Shown: in pieces, positions 46,053-54,706 of the stretch
Layout: each line of letters begins with the position of its first letter
How positions within the stretch are numbered: the first letter of the stretch is position 1
Source: an uncultured Flavobacteriaceae bacterium
Lineage (GTDB): Bacteria; Bacteroidota; Bacteroidia; Flavobacteriales; Flavobacteriaceae
Direction: 5' to 3'
DNA length: 64,000 bases
Assembly (NCBI GenBank): GCA_943842625.1
Contig: CALTCK010000013.1
Location: 62,001-126,000 of the forward strand
Program-made: the position numbers and the translations under genes
Notes under the pieces: model-generated
The model's input: only the letters and a program-made list of their open reading frames with translations
What the model was told of the DNA's origin: nothing
The model's database searches: none

Positions 46053-46799
46053 TCATAAAAAACGGTATAAAATTGGCTTACTTGGACTGGCATCATTTTC
46101 AAAAGGAGCAATTTGCAAGTTCAATAAATAGCATCCATCTGGTATTGAATCGGGAGCATAAATTAATTCGGTAATGGTAGCGTCTAATCGTTCTTGAACT
46201 GAATAATTCCAAAAAGCCTTGTGAGCTAATAATTTTCCTTCATCATGCTCTCTATCTACCGATGGCTGATCTATTAATAAATGTTTAATTCCTCTTTCTC
46301 TAATATAAACTGCTGTTTCTTCTAGAAGATAAGGCCAATTGGTATTCGAATATTTTTTAGTTTTTTTGAGATCATTATTTGGGCTTGTTCTAATAACCAA
46401 AGCCTCTGGATAGTCATTTTTTAATAAATTACTTAGTAACTCTTTAGTAATCACCTGATCTTCCCCTCTTTTTTCTGGTTTAACCGTAATTAGTTTTGTC
46501 AAAAAGAAAAAAGTTTTTAGCGTTTTATTGATGGAATAAAACTGTGAGGTTATATGTCCAATACATTCTGTATGGGTTCCATGAGCGTGCGGATTAAATT
46601 GAATATTATTAAAATTCACGGCAGCTCCCTCCGAAACTTTACCAATCCAATCTCCGTCTTTAACAGGACTTATTGAGGGTTTATCTAGATACCAAGCAAT
46701 TGGATTTTCTTTAGAACCACGCAACGGTATTGAAATATCTATCGGTTTGGATAAATCAATTTTTTTTAGATCATTATCAATTTTTATCTCTACTATCAT
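46053..46799 (-). CDS. cyclase/kynurenine formamidase-like metal-dependent hydrolase
   Basis: Cyclase-family (KynB-like) hydrolase of 248 residues. The usual metal motif HxGTHxD appears here as HAHGTHTECIGH, with Glu in place of Asp; later parts read VIRTSPNN and LLIDQPSVDREHDEGKLLAH, as in this family. The substrate is unknown. It heads the hydroxyproline operon, 18 bases after hemW and 79 bases before the DapA-like gene, so it may act on a related lactam or amide (inference). Confidence 0.8.
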   Translation of the reverse strand: MIVEIKIDNDLKKIDLSKPIDISIPLRGSKENPIAWYLDKPSISPVKDGDWIGKVSEGAAVNFNNIQFNPHAHGTHTECIGHITSQFYSINKTLKTFFFLTKLITVKPEKRGEDQVITKELLSNLLKNDYPEALVIRTSPNNDLKKTKKYSNTNWPYLLEETAVYIRERGIKHLLIDQPSVDREHDEGKLLAHKAFWNYSVQERLDATITELIYAPDSIPDGCYLLNLQIAPFENDASPSKPILYRFL

Positions 46800-46817
46800 C
46801 GCTTAAATGTAATCATT

Positions 46818-47945
46818 TTATTCGACCATAAACAAGTTGCTAGCAATTCCATCACTTAAAAACTTTCCTTTTTCTGTTATTAGCAAGGTGTCTTTTTGAT
46901 TGATTTTTAAAAGTCCTTCCTCCAATGGTTTTTCAGCTTGTTTTAGTAGGTAGGTCGCAAAAGCTTTCCCAAATTCTAAATTAATTTTAGAAATAGAAAC
47001 ACCCCACATGGTTCTTAGCCCTGTCATTAAATATTCGTTGTACCGATCAGTAATGGTTAAAACTTCTCTTTCAATAGGGAGCTTATTTTCTTGAATAGCA
47101 TGAATGTATTTTATATTGTTATTTATATTCCAGCTTCTTTTTTTTCCATCGAATGAGTGTGCAGAGGGACCCACTCCTAAATAGTTCTTACCTTGCCAGT
47201 AGGCCATGTTATTTTGAGAATAAAATCCTTCTTTCCCAAAATTAGAAAACTCATAATTAACAAATCCGTGTTTCTTCATTTTCGCCAATAAAATTAAATA
47301 ATGACGATGAGAATCTTTTTCACTAACTGGTGAAACTTTACCTATATCTATCTGTTTTTTTAATGCTGTTTTAGGCTCTACAGTTAATGCATAACTTGAT
47401 AGGTGTGGAACACCAAATGAAATAGCTTTTTCTAAATTTTCAACCCACCGTTGATCGCTTAAACCAGGAATTCCATAAATTAAGTCAATACTTATATTTT
47501 CAAAATATTGTGTGGCCAGTTCAAGACAAGTAGTGGCTTCTTTATGGTTATGAGCCCTATTCATTAATATTAAATCTGTATTGAAAAAAGATTGTATTCC
47601 TATACTTAAACGATTGATTTTTGATCGAGATAGTTGAATGATTTTTTCTTCAGAAAGATCATCTGGATTTGCTTCTAGTGTAATTTCAATGTTATCTTCT
47701 ACTTTAAAATTATGATAAACCTCATTAATAATTAAATTAATTTCTTCGGTTTTTAATATCGATGGAGTACCTCCACCAAAGTAAATAGTTTTAATGTCAC
47801 CTGAAATTTCATTTTTACGAAGTTGAATTTCTTTACAAATGGAGGATATTAATTCGTTTTTTCTTTTTAGACTGGTTGAAAAATGAAAATCGCAATAATA
47901 ACATGCTTGTTTACAAAAAGGAATATGAATATAAATTCCAGCCAT
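46818..47945 (-). CDS. hemW: radical SAM heme chaperone
   Basis: Residues 4-20 contain the radical-SAM cluster motif Cys11-x3-Cys15-x2-Cys18 (CKQACYYCDF), then IYFGGGTPS, EANPDDL and LSIGIQSF, as in HemW (formerly annotated as an anaerobic coproporphyrinogen oxidase). The extra HNHKEAT and GVGPSAHSFDGKKR elements and HemN C-terminal domain are present. HemW inserts heme into respiratory proteins (family knowledge). 375 residues, 7 bases after ruvC. Confidence 0.92.
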   Translation of the reverse strand: MAGIYIHIPFCKQACYYCDFHFSTSLKRKNELISSICKEIQLRKNEISGDIKTIYFGGGTPSILKTEEINLIINEVYHNFKVEDNIEITLEANPDDLSEEKIIQLSRSKINRLSIGIQSFFNTDLILMNRAHNHKEATTCLELATQYFENISIDLIYGIPGLSDQRWVENLEKAISFGVPHLSSYALTVEPKTALKKQIDIGKVSPVSEKDSHRHYLILLAKMKKHGFVNYEFSNFGKEGFYSQNNMAYWQGKNYLGVGPSAHSFDGKKRSWNINNNIKYIHAIQENKLPIEREVLTITDRYNEYLMTGLRTMWGVSISKINLEFGKAFATYLLKQAEKPLEEGLLKINQKDTLLITEKGKFLSDGIASNLFMVE

Positions 47946-47952
47946 TTATAGT

Positions 47953-48507
47953 CTATTTTTTTATGCGTCCTTCGTTTTGTTTCACAAAAGCTGACCAACC
48001 TGTATAACTTTTACCAATTTGCACTCTTCCTGAATTATAAAAATGACAAACTGCAGCCGCTAATCCATCAGTACTGTCTAAATTTTTTGGAAGTTCTTTT
48101 AAATTTAGAAGGCTCTGTAGCATTTTTGCCACTTGTTCTTTGCTAGCATTTCCATTGCCTGTGATGGCCATTTTTATTTTTTTTGGAGAATATTCGGTAA
48201 TTGGTATCTCTCTAGAAAGTCCTGCTGCCATGGCAACGCCTTGTGCTCTTCCTAATTTTAACATCGATTGAACATTTTTACCAAAAAAAGGAGCTTCAAT
48301 TGCGATGTGATCGGGCTTATAAGTATCAATTAGTTCGACGGTTCGTTCAAAAATCAATTTTAACTTAAGATAATGATCATCGTACTTTTTAAGTTGAAGT
48401 TCGTTTAATTGTAGAAAATGCATTTTCTTTTTAACTACTTTAATGAGTCCAAAACCCATAATGGTGGTACCGGGATCTATCCCGAGGATTATTTTATCTG
48501 AATTCAT
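47953..48507 (-). CDS. ruvC: Holliday junction resolvase
   Basis: Endonuclease that resolves Holliday junctions. The acidic site is seen as Asp11 (ILGIDPGTTIMGFG), Glu near residue 70 (HIAIEAPFFGKN), and the C-terminal DSTDGLAAAVCH with its Asp. 184 residues, normal. Upstream of hemW. Confidence 0.94.
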   Translation of the reverse strand: MNSDKIILGIDPGTTIMGFGLIKVVKKKMHFLQLNELQLKKYDDHYLKLKLIFERTVELIDTYKPDHIAIEAPFFGKNVQSMLKLGRAQGVAMAAGLSREIPITEYSPKKIKMAITGNGNASKEQVAKMLQSLLNLKELPKNLDSTDGLAAAVCHFYNSGRVQIGKSYTGWSAFVKQNEGRIKK

Positions 48508-48578
48508 TTAAAATTTTAGCATTAAGGATTTACTAATTTAGTATTTTATGTTTGTACTGAATAGCAATTCTTTTAATT

Positions 48579-49070
48579 TTAGTTTGCTATTGTTCTTATC
48601 TCCAGCGGTAACTGAAAAGATGTTTTAACCGGGATTCCTCTTTTATAGGCTGGAGCAATTGGTTGAATAGAATCCATTACTTTTTTAATATTTTTTTCCA
48701 ACAAGGGAATTTGAGCGCTTATCAAACTATCAACAATCATAGAAGTAATCATTAATTTTCCTTTTTCATCGACTATAAAATCGATCGTTACCGTTTCGTT
48801 TAAATCAGTAGTTACAATAGTTTCTTTAGAGTTAATAGACTGGTAAATATAGGAGGACAAGGTAGATTCAAAACAAGATTTTTGTTGTTCTTTATTTGAA
48901 ACAAGTTCACAATTTTTAAAAATAGGATATTGATCTACATCCCTCCAATTAATAGATTTAATTTCCTCTTTAACAAATGTTTCAGAGGAAATCTTTTTAG
49001 TTTCAAAGTATTCACAAGAATAAAAAAACAATGATAAAATAAGTAGACCAATAACACTTTTTATTTTCAT
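48579..49070 (-). CDS. lipoprotein with TonB-C-terminal-like region
   Basis: Lipobox (FFYSC, Cys19) and a 145-residue mature part. The sequence VDQYPIFKNC and the later VTIDFIVDEKGKLMITSMIVDS followed by a basic PAYKRGIPVKTSFQLPLE resembles the C-terminal fold of TonB-like proteins common in flavobacteria. No partner is evident. It is 2 bases away from the thioredoxin-like gene and probably in the same transcript. Confidence 0.7.
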   Translation of the reverse strand: MKIKSVIGLLILSLFFYSCEYFETKKISSETFVKEEIKSINWRDVDQYPIFKNCELVSNKEQQKSCFESTLSSYIYQSINSKETIVTTDLNETVTIDFIVDEKGKLMITSMIVDSLISAQIPLLEKNIKKVMDSIQPIAPAYKRGIPVKTSFQLPLEIRTIAN

Positions 49071-49072
49071 TT

Positions 49073-49591
49073 TTATTTTTCTCCTTTTGTTTCGTTAATG
49101 TATGCTTCCCACTTCATATCCTTATATTTATTACTCCCCAAATAGCTTACTATTGGAAGCATTTCAGAGGAGCTCCTGTAACCAGGCATAACAAGCAAAA
49201 TTCTTAAATCTTCATCTAAATATACAAAGGTTGGATAACTTAGTTTTCCTTTTAAAAGCGCAGCAGGGAGTTCGTTATAACCTCTTCTTCCTTTATTAAC
49301 AAAACTAAATTCCTTTCCTTTGAAGGTCATTATATTTTTATCCTCACCATCCATTTTTACACAATAAAACTTCTTATTTAAGTAGTCGATCATCTCTTTA
49401 TCTTGAAAAGTAGTTTTGTCCATTTTCTTACAATAGCCGCACCACTTGGTGTACACATCAATCAATATTTTTTTAGGTTGTTTTTTTACAGCAAGTTCTG
49501 CTTCCTCTATGGTCATCCAATTAATTTCTTGTCCTAACAAGTAAGAACTATTTATTAAAGTCAAAAAAAGGAGTAGTGCTAAATTTTTCAT
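49073..49591 (-). CDS. thioredoxin-family exported protein
   Basis: Signal peptide (LALLLFLTLINSSYLLG) and thioredoxin fold with active site WCGYCKK (near residue 50) and the cis-Pro region LSYPTFVYLDE. This is the DsbD-gamma/DUF255-like group of periplasmic thioredoxins, likely acting as a disulfide reductant (inference). Promoter: minus-strand TTG (49659-49661), 21 bases, TAAATTTG (49630-49637). 172 residues. Confidence 0.83.
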   Translation of the reverse strand: MKNLALLLFLTLINSSYLLGQEINWMTIEEAELAVKKQPKKILIDVYTKWCGYCKKMDKTTFQDKEMIDYLNKKFYCVKMDGEDKNIMTFKGKEFSFVNKGRRGYNELPAALLKGKLSYPTFVYLDEDLRILLVMPGYRSSSEMLPIVSYLGSNKYKDMKWEAYINETKGEK

Positions 49592-49629
49592 ATTATAAAA
49601 ATAATAAATCCCTGTAAATTAAAACATAA

Positions 49630-49661
49630 CAAATTTAATTATTAAGCGATTGTTGTAACAA
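49630..49661 (-). promoter_or_regulatory. promoter of the thioredoxin-like/lipoprotein genes
   Basis: Minus strand TTG (49659-49661), 21 bases, TAAATTTG (49630-49637), about 38 bases before the ATG at 49591. Confidence 0.6.
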
Positions 49662-49688
49662 CTACAGTTAATATGCGACCAAATAGAT

Positions 49689-50195
49689 ATGAATATAGAT
49701 TTAATATTGGTAAGTTTAGGGTTTATTCTTTGTATTGTAGGTTTAGTAGGTAGTGTTTTACCAGTTCTTCCTGGTCCTCCACTAGGTTGGTTAGGACTAT
49801 TATGTTTAGAATTAACAGAAGTTATACCAACTAATTATTGGTTTTTAGGAATCACCTTCGCGATCGCTAGCGGTATTTTTTTATTGGATTATATGATGCC
49901 AGCCATTAGTACCAAAAAGTTTGGTGGCAGTAAAGCTGGTGCTGTAGGTGCTTTGTTGGGGTTATTTATTGGATTAATTTCTCCAATACCTTTTGGTTTT
50001 TTAATAGGCCCATTTTTTGGTGCTTTTATTGGAGAAATCGTTTTTAACAAAACAAAAGGCCCACAAGCATTAAAATCAGCATTGGGGTCCTTTTTAGGCT
50101 TTTTAGCATCTACTGTAATGAAACTAACAATTTCACTAGTGTTCTTGGGGATTTTTATTTGGGAGGTTCTTGCAAATTGGAGTCGTTTTTTTTAG
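49689..50195 (+). CDS. DUF456 family membrane protein
   Basis: A 168-residue protein with four or five hydrophobic segments and the Gly/Pro-rich phrases SVLPVLPGPPLGWLGL and FGGSKAGAVGALLGLFIG typical of DUF456. Function unknown for the family. Single gene, divergent from the thioredoxin-like gene and convergent with a T9SS protein gene (4-base gap). Confidence 0.88.
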   Translation: MNIDLILVSLGFILCIVGLVGSVLPVLPGPPLGWLGLLCLELTEVIPTNYWFLGITFAIASGIFLLDYMMPAISTKKFGGSKAGAVGALLGLFIGLISPIPFGFLIGPFFGAFIGEIVFNKTKGPQALKSALGSFLGFLASTVMKLTISLVFLGIFIWEVLANWSRFF

Positions 50196-50199
50196 CCCC

Positions 50200-51426
50200 C
50201 TAGTACTTTACAAACTTCGCTGTTCTGCGATTATTATCAGAATTTAAGACTACCATATAATTCCCGTTTGATAAATGGGATACATCTATTTTTAATGTAT
50301 TATTTGAAGTTACTTTTTGTTTATTAATTAGTTTTCCGTCCAAAGAATAAATTAAATAACTTGAAAAAACAAGGTCTGAATTTACAATTAATTCTTTTAT
50401 TGAACTTCTATAAAATATAGTTAGACTTGGATTCTCAACAGTGTTTGTGTTAAGTATAAGAGCACTTGCCTTTAGCATCGTTCCTTGAGAACCACAAATT
50501 AAAGCATCGCCATTATTAAAAAATTCAATGGCGTAAAAGGTCGCTGTTGGCGGACCATTATGAATCATTTCCCAAGTAGTTCCGTTATCAGATGAGAGAT
50601 AAACATCTTCATCAGTTCCTGCCGCATAAATATGATCTCCAACATAATTTAATCCATAAAAATTATGGTAACCTGTACTAAAGCTATCCCAAGTTAAACC
50701 ACTATCATGAGTCGTTAATAAGGTGCCATCTTCTGTAGAAACAATGCCATTATTTAAATCTTTAAAATATACTTCAAAATTGTAAAATCCTTGAATACCC
50801 GTATTAATAACGGACCAGTTTTCACCTCCATCCTCGGATTTACTAATCACTTGATCTTTTCCAACGGTGAACAAGGTATTCTCATCAGCATAAGCAGAAG
50901 CAAATTCTGCCATATTGGTAGTATTCGTTAAAAGATTCCATGTGATTCCTCCATCGTTTGTTATATAGGAATCTAAACCATTACTTAAATTTAATCCCAT
51001 CGCAAAGCCATTATTTTCATCATAAAAATTTAACCCGCTGTAATAATAAATATCGGTTCCAGCAGCAATATCTACCCAAGTAGCTCCACCATCTTCAGTC
51101 ATCATAAAAGTATTACCCCAACCAACAACAAATCCTTTAAGTGGGCTTACAAACTCAATTCTTGTAAACGAATGCACTGTACCTGATAAAGGATAAATGG
51201 TTTCCCAAGTTTCTCCTCCATCTACAGTTTTAATAATTATCCCCTCCGAATCAACTGTATATTGTGAGCCCGCAGCATATGCAATTTGATCTTGCCCTGG
51301 AGGTATGGAAAGATCTAGTAGTATAAAATCAGTTCCTGAATCTTTATATTCCCAAACTTGAGCATTTAAAATAAAAGGAACTATTAGAAGTAAAAACAAA
51401 AAGCTTTTTTTAGATTGTTTCTTCAT
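50200..51426 (-). CDS. T9SS-secreted protein with Ycf48/BNR-like beta-propeller repeats
   Basis: The signal peptide (KKSFLFLLLIVPFILNAQ) is followed by repeated phrases of the type TVDGGETWE, TEDGGATW, TNDGGITWN, SEDGGENWS, THDSGLTWDS and SSDNGTTWE, as in Ycf48/BNR propellers; about six or seven blades. The last 75 residues form a type A T9SS C-terminal sorting domain (LINKQKVTSNNTLKIDVSHL, then NGNYMVVLNSD). Secreted through the type IX system; ligand unknown. 408 residues. Confidence 0.88.
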   Translation of the reverse strand: MKKQSKKSFLFLLLIVPFILNAQVWEYKDSGTDFILLDLSIPPGQDQIAYAAGSQYTVDSEGIIIKTVDGGETWETIYPLSGTVHSFTRIEFVSPLKGFVVGWGNTFMMTEDGGATWVDIAAGTDIYYYSGLNFYDENNGFAMGLNLSNGLDSYITNDGGITWNLLTNTTNMAEFASAYADENTLFTVGKDQVISKSEDGGENWSVINTGIQGFYNFEVYFKDLNNGIVSTEDGTLLTTHDSGLTWDSFSTGYHNFYGLNYVGDHIYAAGTDEDVYLSSDNGTTWEMIHNGPPTATFYAIEFFNNGDALICGSQGTMLKASALILNTNTVENPSLTIFYRSSIKELIVNSDLVFSSYLIYSLDGKLINKQKVTSNNTLKIDVSHLSNGNYMVVLNSDNNRRTAKFVKY

Positions 51427-51463
51427 TCATTAAAATTTTATCATTTTTTTTTATTAACTATTG

Positions 51464-53137
51464 TTAATTTTTAATGATTTTTTTTATGCTATTTTTAGAT
51501 GCTGTTTTAAGATTTAAAAAATAGGTTCCTTTATTCAAATTAGATACATCAATCGAACTATCAAAAGAATCTACTTTTAATTCATATAAAGTTTGTCCTA
51601 ATATGTTTTTTAAACTAATACTTTTAATAAGTTCTTCTGAGGCAATATATAACAAGTCATCAACAGGGTTAGGATATAACACGAAGGTATTATTTGTTGC
51701 AGACGAATTGCTCAATAAACAATTTAACTCAATGGTATAATCACCAGATTCTTGCCCTGCTCCCTCAACCATAATGTAATAAGTAGAGGTTCCATCCGAT
51801 TCAAAATCCAATCTAGAATAAATACCACAATCGTCGTTATTGGATACTATTTCGTTAGTAAGTGAACAATCTGAAAAAACTCTTAAAAAAGTATCAAAAT
51901 TAGTGGTCCCATTACAAAGAGTCAACTCTATGAGACCCTCCCCTGCAGATCCTGTATAAGTATAAAAAACATCTGGCGCAACAGACCCTCCAGAATCAGT
52001 AGCATTTGTAGTGCTGCCTGAAATTGAAACTCCACAGTTTAAACTAATGGCATTATCACAATTATTATTAGACGGAGCAACCGGCAACTTAAGCACAAAA
52101 CCTGTTCCACTATTGGTTAAACCAACTACGGTGGAAGCGTCGTCAGATATTGCTAAAGGTAAAGCTAAAATGGTTCCTTGAACATCAATCCCTAATGATG
52201 TAGCGTAATCGGTAAGATCCAACAAGCCATCTTCCTCGGTATAATAAAAACCTCTACCTAAAGTTGCTGGTGCTGGCCAAGGTCTGTAGTAGCCTACAAC
52301 GACTTCCCCATTTGATGAAAGTCCTGTAGTTGCGCCTCTCCATTCATTTATAGGAGCAGGACCAATATCCAAAATACCCGTAGCTTCACTCCAAATATAA
52401 GCTTGGTAATCGTTTGCGTAATTGCCTCCTCCTCCCATCCAAATTCCGTCATCAGATATAACCCCTACCTCGCTTGCTGGCTCACCATTATTATGAAAAA
52501 TCAGGGTTTGATTGTCATCGATCCAAAAGGCACCTTGTCGAAATCCTGTTGAAGAATCTTGCCATCCAGCAATAATACTTCCGTCATGATTTACTGCATT
52601 GGCTCGAGAGCTACTTCCAGAAACCGAACTCCCCAAATCTTCGACACCGTTTAGATTGGTCCATTTAATTGCGTGAGCACTTCCAGGATCTATCCAACCT
52701 AAGCCAACGATAGTTTGTCCATCCGAAGAAATACCCCACGACGAACTTGAAGAATTTCCAGACGATGATCCCAAAGATCCATGTGAAGTCCATATTTGTG
52801 TAGCGACATCATAAGAACTTAATTCGCCCAAAGCAGTATCCGGATTAATTCTAGTACCTGCTATTTTTGTTCCTGCATTATTGACGGCAGTTGTTCCTCC
52901 GTATTGATTTGGAGCTACGCCTCCAATTAAAGTTAAACCATCAGAAATTGTCCACATAAAATGTTCTTGAGCATTATCTCCTACTACGACGGTTCCATTC
53001 TCATTTAAATCTTGTGCAGTATAATTATTCCCTAGTAAGTATAATTGAGCGTTACTATTAAAACAGATAACTAATACTAGTATTAAAAAACTTAAAATTG
53101 ACTTGTTTATAAATAATTTTTGAGTTTTATATTTCAT
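51464..53137 (-). CDS. T9SS-secreted protein with HAF-like repeats
   Basis: Start taken at ATG 53135-53137 (MKYKTQKLFINKSILSFLIL), which opens the signal peptide; a further in-frame ATG 30 bases upstream (53167) would add ten polar residues. Residues 30-350 hold repeats of the kind GTTAVNNAGTKIAG, SSWGISSDGQTIVGLGW and ANAVNHDGSIIAGW, as in extracellular HAF-repeat proteins. A PPC-like beta-sandwich follows (residues about 360-470, with Cys pairs). The C-terminus is a T9SS type A sorting domain (FVLYPNPVDDLLYI). Probably a cell-surface or secreted structural protein. Confidence 0.85.
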   Translation of the reverse strand: MKYKTQKLFINKSILSFLILVLVICFNSNAQLYLLGNNYTAQDLNENGTVVVGDNAQEHFMWTISDGLTLIGGVAPNQYGGTTAVNNAGTKIAGTRINPDTALGELSSYDVATQIWTSHGSLGSSSGNSSSSSWGISSDGQTIVGLGWIDPGSAHAIKWTNLNGVEDLGSSVSGSSSRANAVNHDGSIIAGWQDSSTGFRQGAFWIDDNQTLIFHNNGEPASEVGVISDDGIWMGGGGNYANDYQAYIWSEATGILDIGPAPINEWRGATTGLSSNGEVVVGYYRPWPAPATLGRGFYYTEEDGLLDLTDYATSLGIDVQGTILALPLAISDDASTVVGLTNSGTGFVLKLPVAPSNNNCDNAISLNCGVSISGSTTNATDSGGSVAPDVFYTYTGSAGEGLIELTLCNGTTNFDTFLRVFSDCSLTNEIVSNNDDCGIYSRLDFESDGTSTYYIMVEGAGQESGDYTIELNCLLSNSSATNNTFVLYPNPVDDLLYIASEELIKSISLKNILGQTLYELKVDSFDSSIDVSNLNKGTYFLNLKTASKNSIKKIIKN

Positions 53138-53333
53138 GATGGTGGAGTTATTATTATTTTGAATCATGTTAAATATAATGAAATCTAATGACTATTTTTA
53201 TTTATAAAATTCAATTAAAATATTACTTAGGTATTTGTTTACTTAATAGTAAATAAATTACAATTTTATTTTTGAATTATTAATTTATTGATTAGCTTTA
53301 GTTTTTGTACATTGACCACCTGTAAAACTTACA

Positions 53334-53765
53334 ATGAAAAAACAATTATTATTACTATTATTGCTATTACTTTTTACCTTTTCAAATTCTTTCAGCCAAG
53401 CAAGAAAAGAACTAAATTTTGGTATTTTTGGCGTAAATTATGAAATCCCAGTACACAAAGATATTTCGATAGCACCGGGAGTTTCAACTAATCTTGACCT
53501 TGATTGGATTACATTATATATAAGGGGAAATTATTATTTGGATAATCTTTTCGAAATAACTGATGAGTCTTGGGACGTTTACGGTGGGTTAGGTCTCGGT
53601 TATGCGATGTACAATGGCGATTTTGACAAAGACAATGATTTAGATCTGGGATTACACATAGGAGGAAGATGATTTTGGAATGAAAAATGGGGAGTATATT
53701 TTGAATTAGGAGGTGGAAACACAAAAGGTGCAAGCGGAGGTCTAGGTCTCACAGTTAAACTATAA
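53334..53765 (+). pseudogene. outer-membrane beta-barrel protein with in-frame TGA
   Basis: The signal peptide (KKQLLLLLLLLLFTFSNSFSQ) and an alternating beta-strand pattern (ELNFGIFGVNYEIPV, WDVYGGLGLGYAMYNG) indicate a small outer-membrane barrel. The frame stops at TGA 53670-53672 (codon 113), but the same frame goes on with FWNEKWGVYFELGGG, closing in GLGLTVKL and TAA at 53765. This is typical barrel sequence including the terminal strand needed for insertion. TGG, giving GRWFWNEK, would restore it. So a one-base nonsense change or sequence error is likely. 143 residues if read through. Confidence 0.72.
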
Positions 53766-53788
53766 ATAATCAATTTAAAAATAAAAAC

Positions 53789-53971
53789 ATGTTCAAACAT
53801 TTTAATATAATAGACATATTACTGTTAATATCTGCTCTTTCAAGCTTAATATTTTCAGAAATATTATTTTTTTCTGGGGAAAAAGAAAACGCCATATTTA
53901 TTGGATTATGGGTTCCGTCTATTCTAGCTTTTGGTATTTATTTACGACTCATTAAAAACTCAAAAAAATGA
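53789..53971 (+). CDS. small membrane protein (60 aa)
   Basis: Two hydrophobic helices (IIDILLLISALSSLIFSEIL and AIFIGLWVPSILAFGIYL) with a short charged loop GEKEN between and a basic tail LIKNSKK. No family recognised. It follows the barrel gene by 23 bases and overlaps the next small gene by the four bases ATGA, so both are translated together. Confidence 0.6.
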   Translation: MFKHFNIIDILLLISALSSLIFSEILFFSGEKENAIFIGLWVPSILAFGIYLRLIKNSKK

Positions 53972-54063
53972 ATGATTTTATACCATACTTTGCAGGAATA
54001 ATTACTTTACTTTTTGGAATCGCATTCTATTTAGCTTTACAAGAGTTTAAAAAACTTAAATAA
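53968..54063 (+). CDS. 31-residue single-helix membrane peptide
   Basis: Starts at the ATG of an ATGA overlap with the preceding stop and encodes MNDFIPYFAGIITLLFGIAF and a basic end FKKLK. It has a single hydrophobic helix of about 20 residues. The stop-start overlap and the conserved layout argue for a real small protein, though no family is recognised. Confidence 0.5.
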   Translation: MNDFIPYFAGIITLLFGIAFYLALQEFKKLK

Positions 54064-54080
54064 GTGATAATAATCTGTTT

Positions 54081-54263
54081 ATGATTGAATATCATTTCGA
54101 CTGTCCACACTGTTGGGAGCAACAATTAAAATTGATTGATAGTTCCATAAACAATCAAATTTTTATTGAAGATTGTGAGGTTTGTTGTAACCCTTTAGAA
54201 TTTGGAATAGTAGTAGAAAATAATGAATTACTGTCATGTTCTGTACAATCTATTGAACAGTAA
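54081..54263 (+). CDS. CPXCG-motif cysteine-rich protein
   Basis: 60-residue protein with Cys-x2-Cys (DCPHCWEQQ) and a second cysteine pair (IEDCEVCCNPLEF), which together form a zinc-ribbon-like site as in the small CPXCG family common in marine bacteria. Function not known. In the same direction as the two small membrane protein genes, 17 bases after the second. Confidence 0.75.
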   Translation: MIEYHFDCPHCWEQQLKLIDSSINNQIFIEDCEVCCNPLEFGIVVENNELLSCSVQSIEQ

Positions 54264-54461
54264 TGATAATAGCAGATATTATTGAAATGTCAATTATATT
54301 TTTAATTGCAATTAAAGATACAATATATCGATTAAAAACGTTGATTTGACTAAATATTATTTGCTTTTGTCGAAAGAATCGATCAATCTATTTCTAATAA
54401 TTTTAAATTTGTATTGGTTAGTTATTAATTCCATTTTAAATTTATTTAGATGGATTTTTAC

Positions 54462-54494
54462 AAAGTACCATCTTAACAGATGGTGCTTTTTTTC
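54462..54494 (+). terminator. rho-independent terminator
   Basis: Stem AAGTACCATCT with AGATGGTGCTT (one G-T pair) and a 4-base loop, followed by a T-run. It would end the transcript of the small protein genes upstream. Confidence 0.75.
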
Positions 54495-54706
54495 TTTACA
54501 AAGGTATCCCAGCCAATTATTACATTTAAGGAAATTAGTGTAAACAAATACTATTAGACTTCAATAAAATGTCTCTTAACATAAGTAAAAAGCCCCTTAT
54601 CTAATTATTAATATAACCAGATTTAATAAAATTAAATTTGATTGATTAAAGATTTTTTTTTCAAAAAATACTCTTTTTTTAAATACAATTCAATTATATC
54701 CCCACT

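Noticed and set aside
53509-53800. Antisense frames of 66-74 codons opposite the barrel gene
   Set aside because: Overlap the barrel sequence, which shows clear coding character on the plus strand through and beyond the TGA.
54346-54543. 65-codon frame
   Set aside because: Begins with TTG and passes through a terminator hairpin; low-complexity composition.
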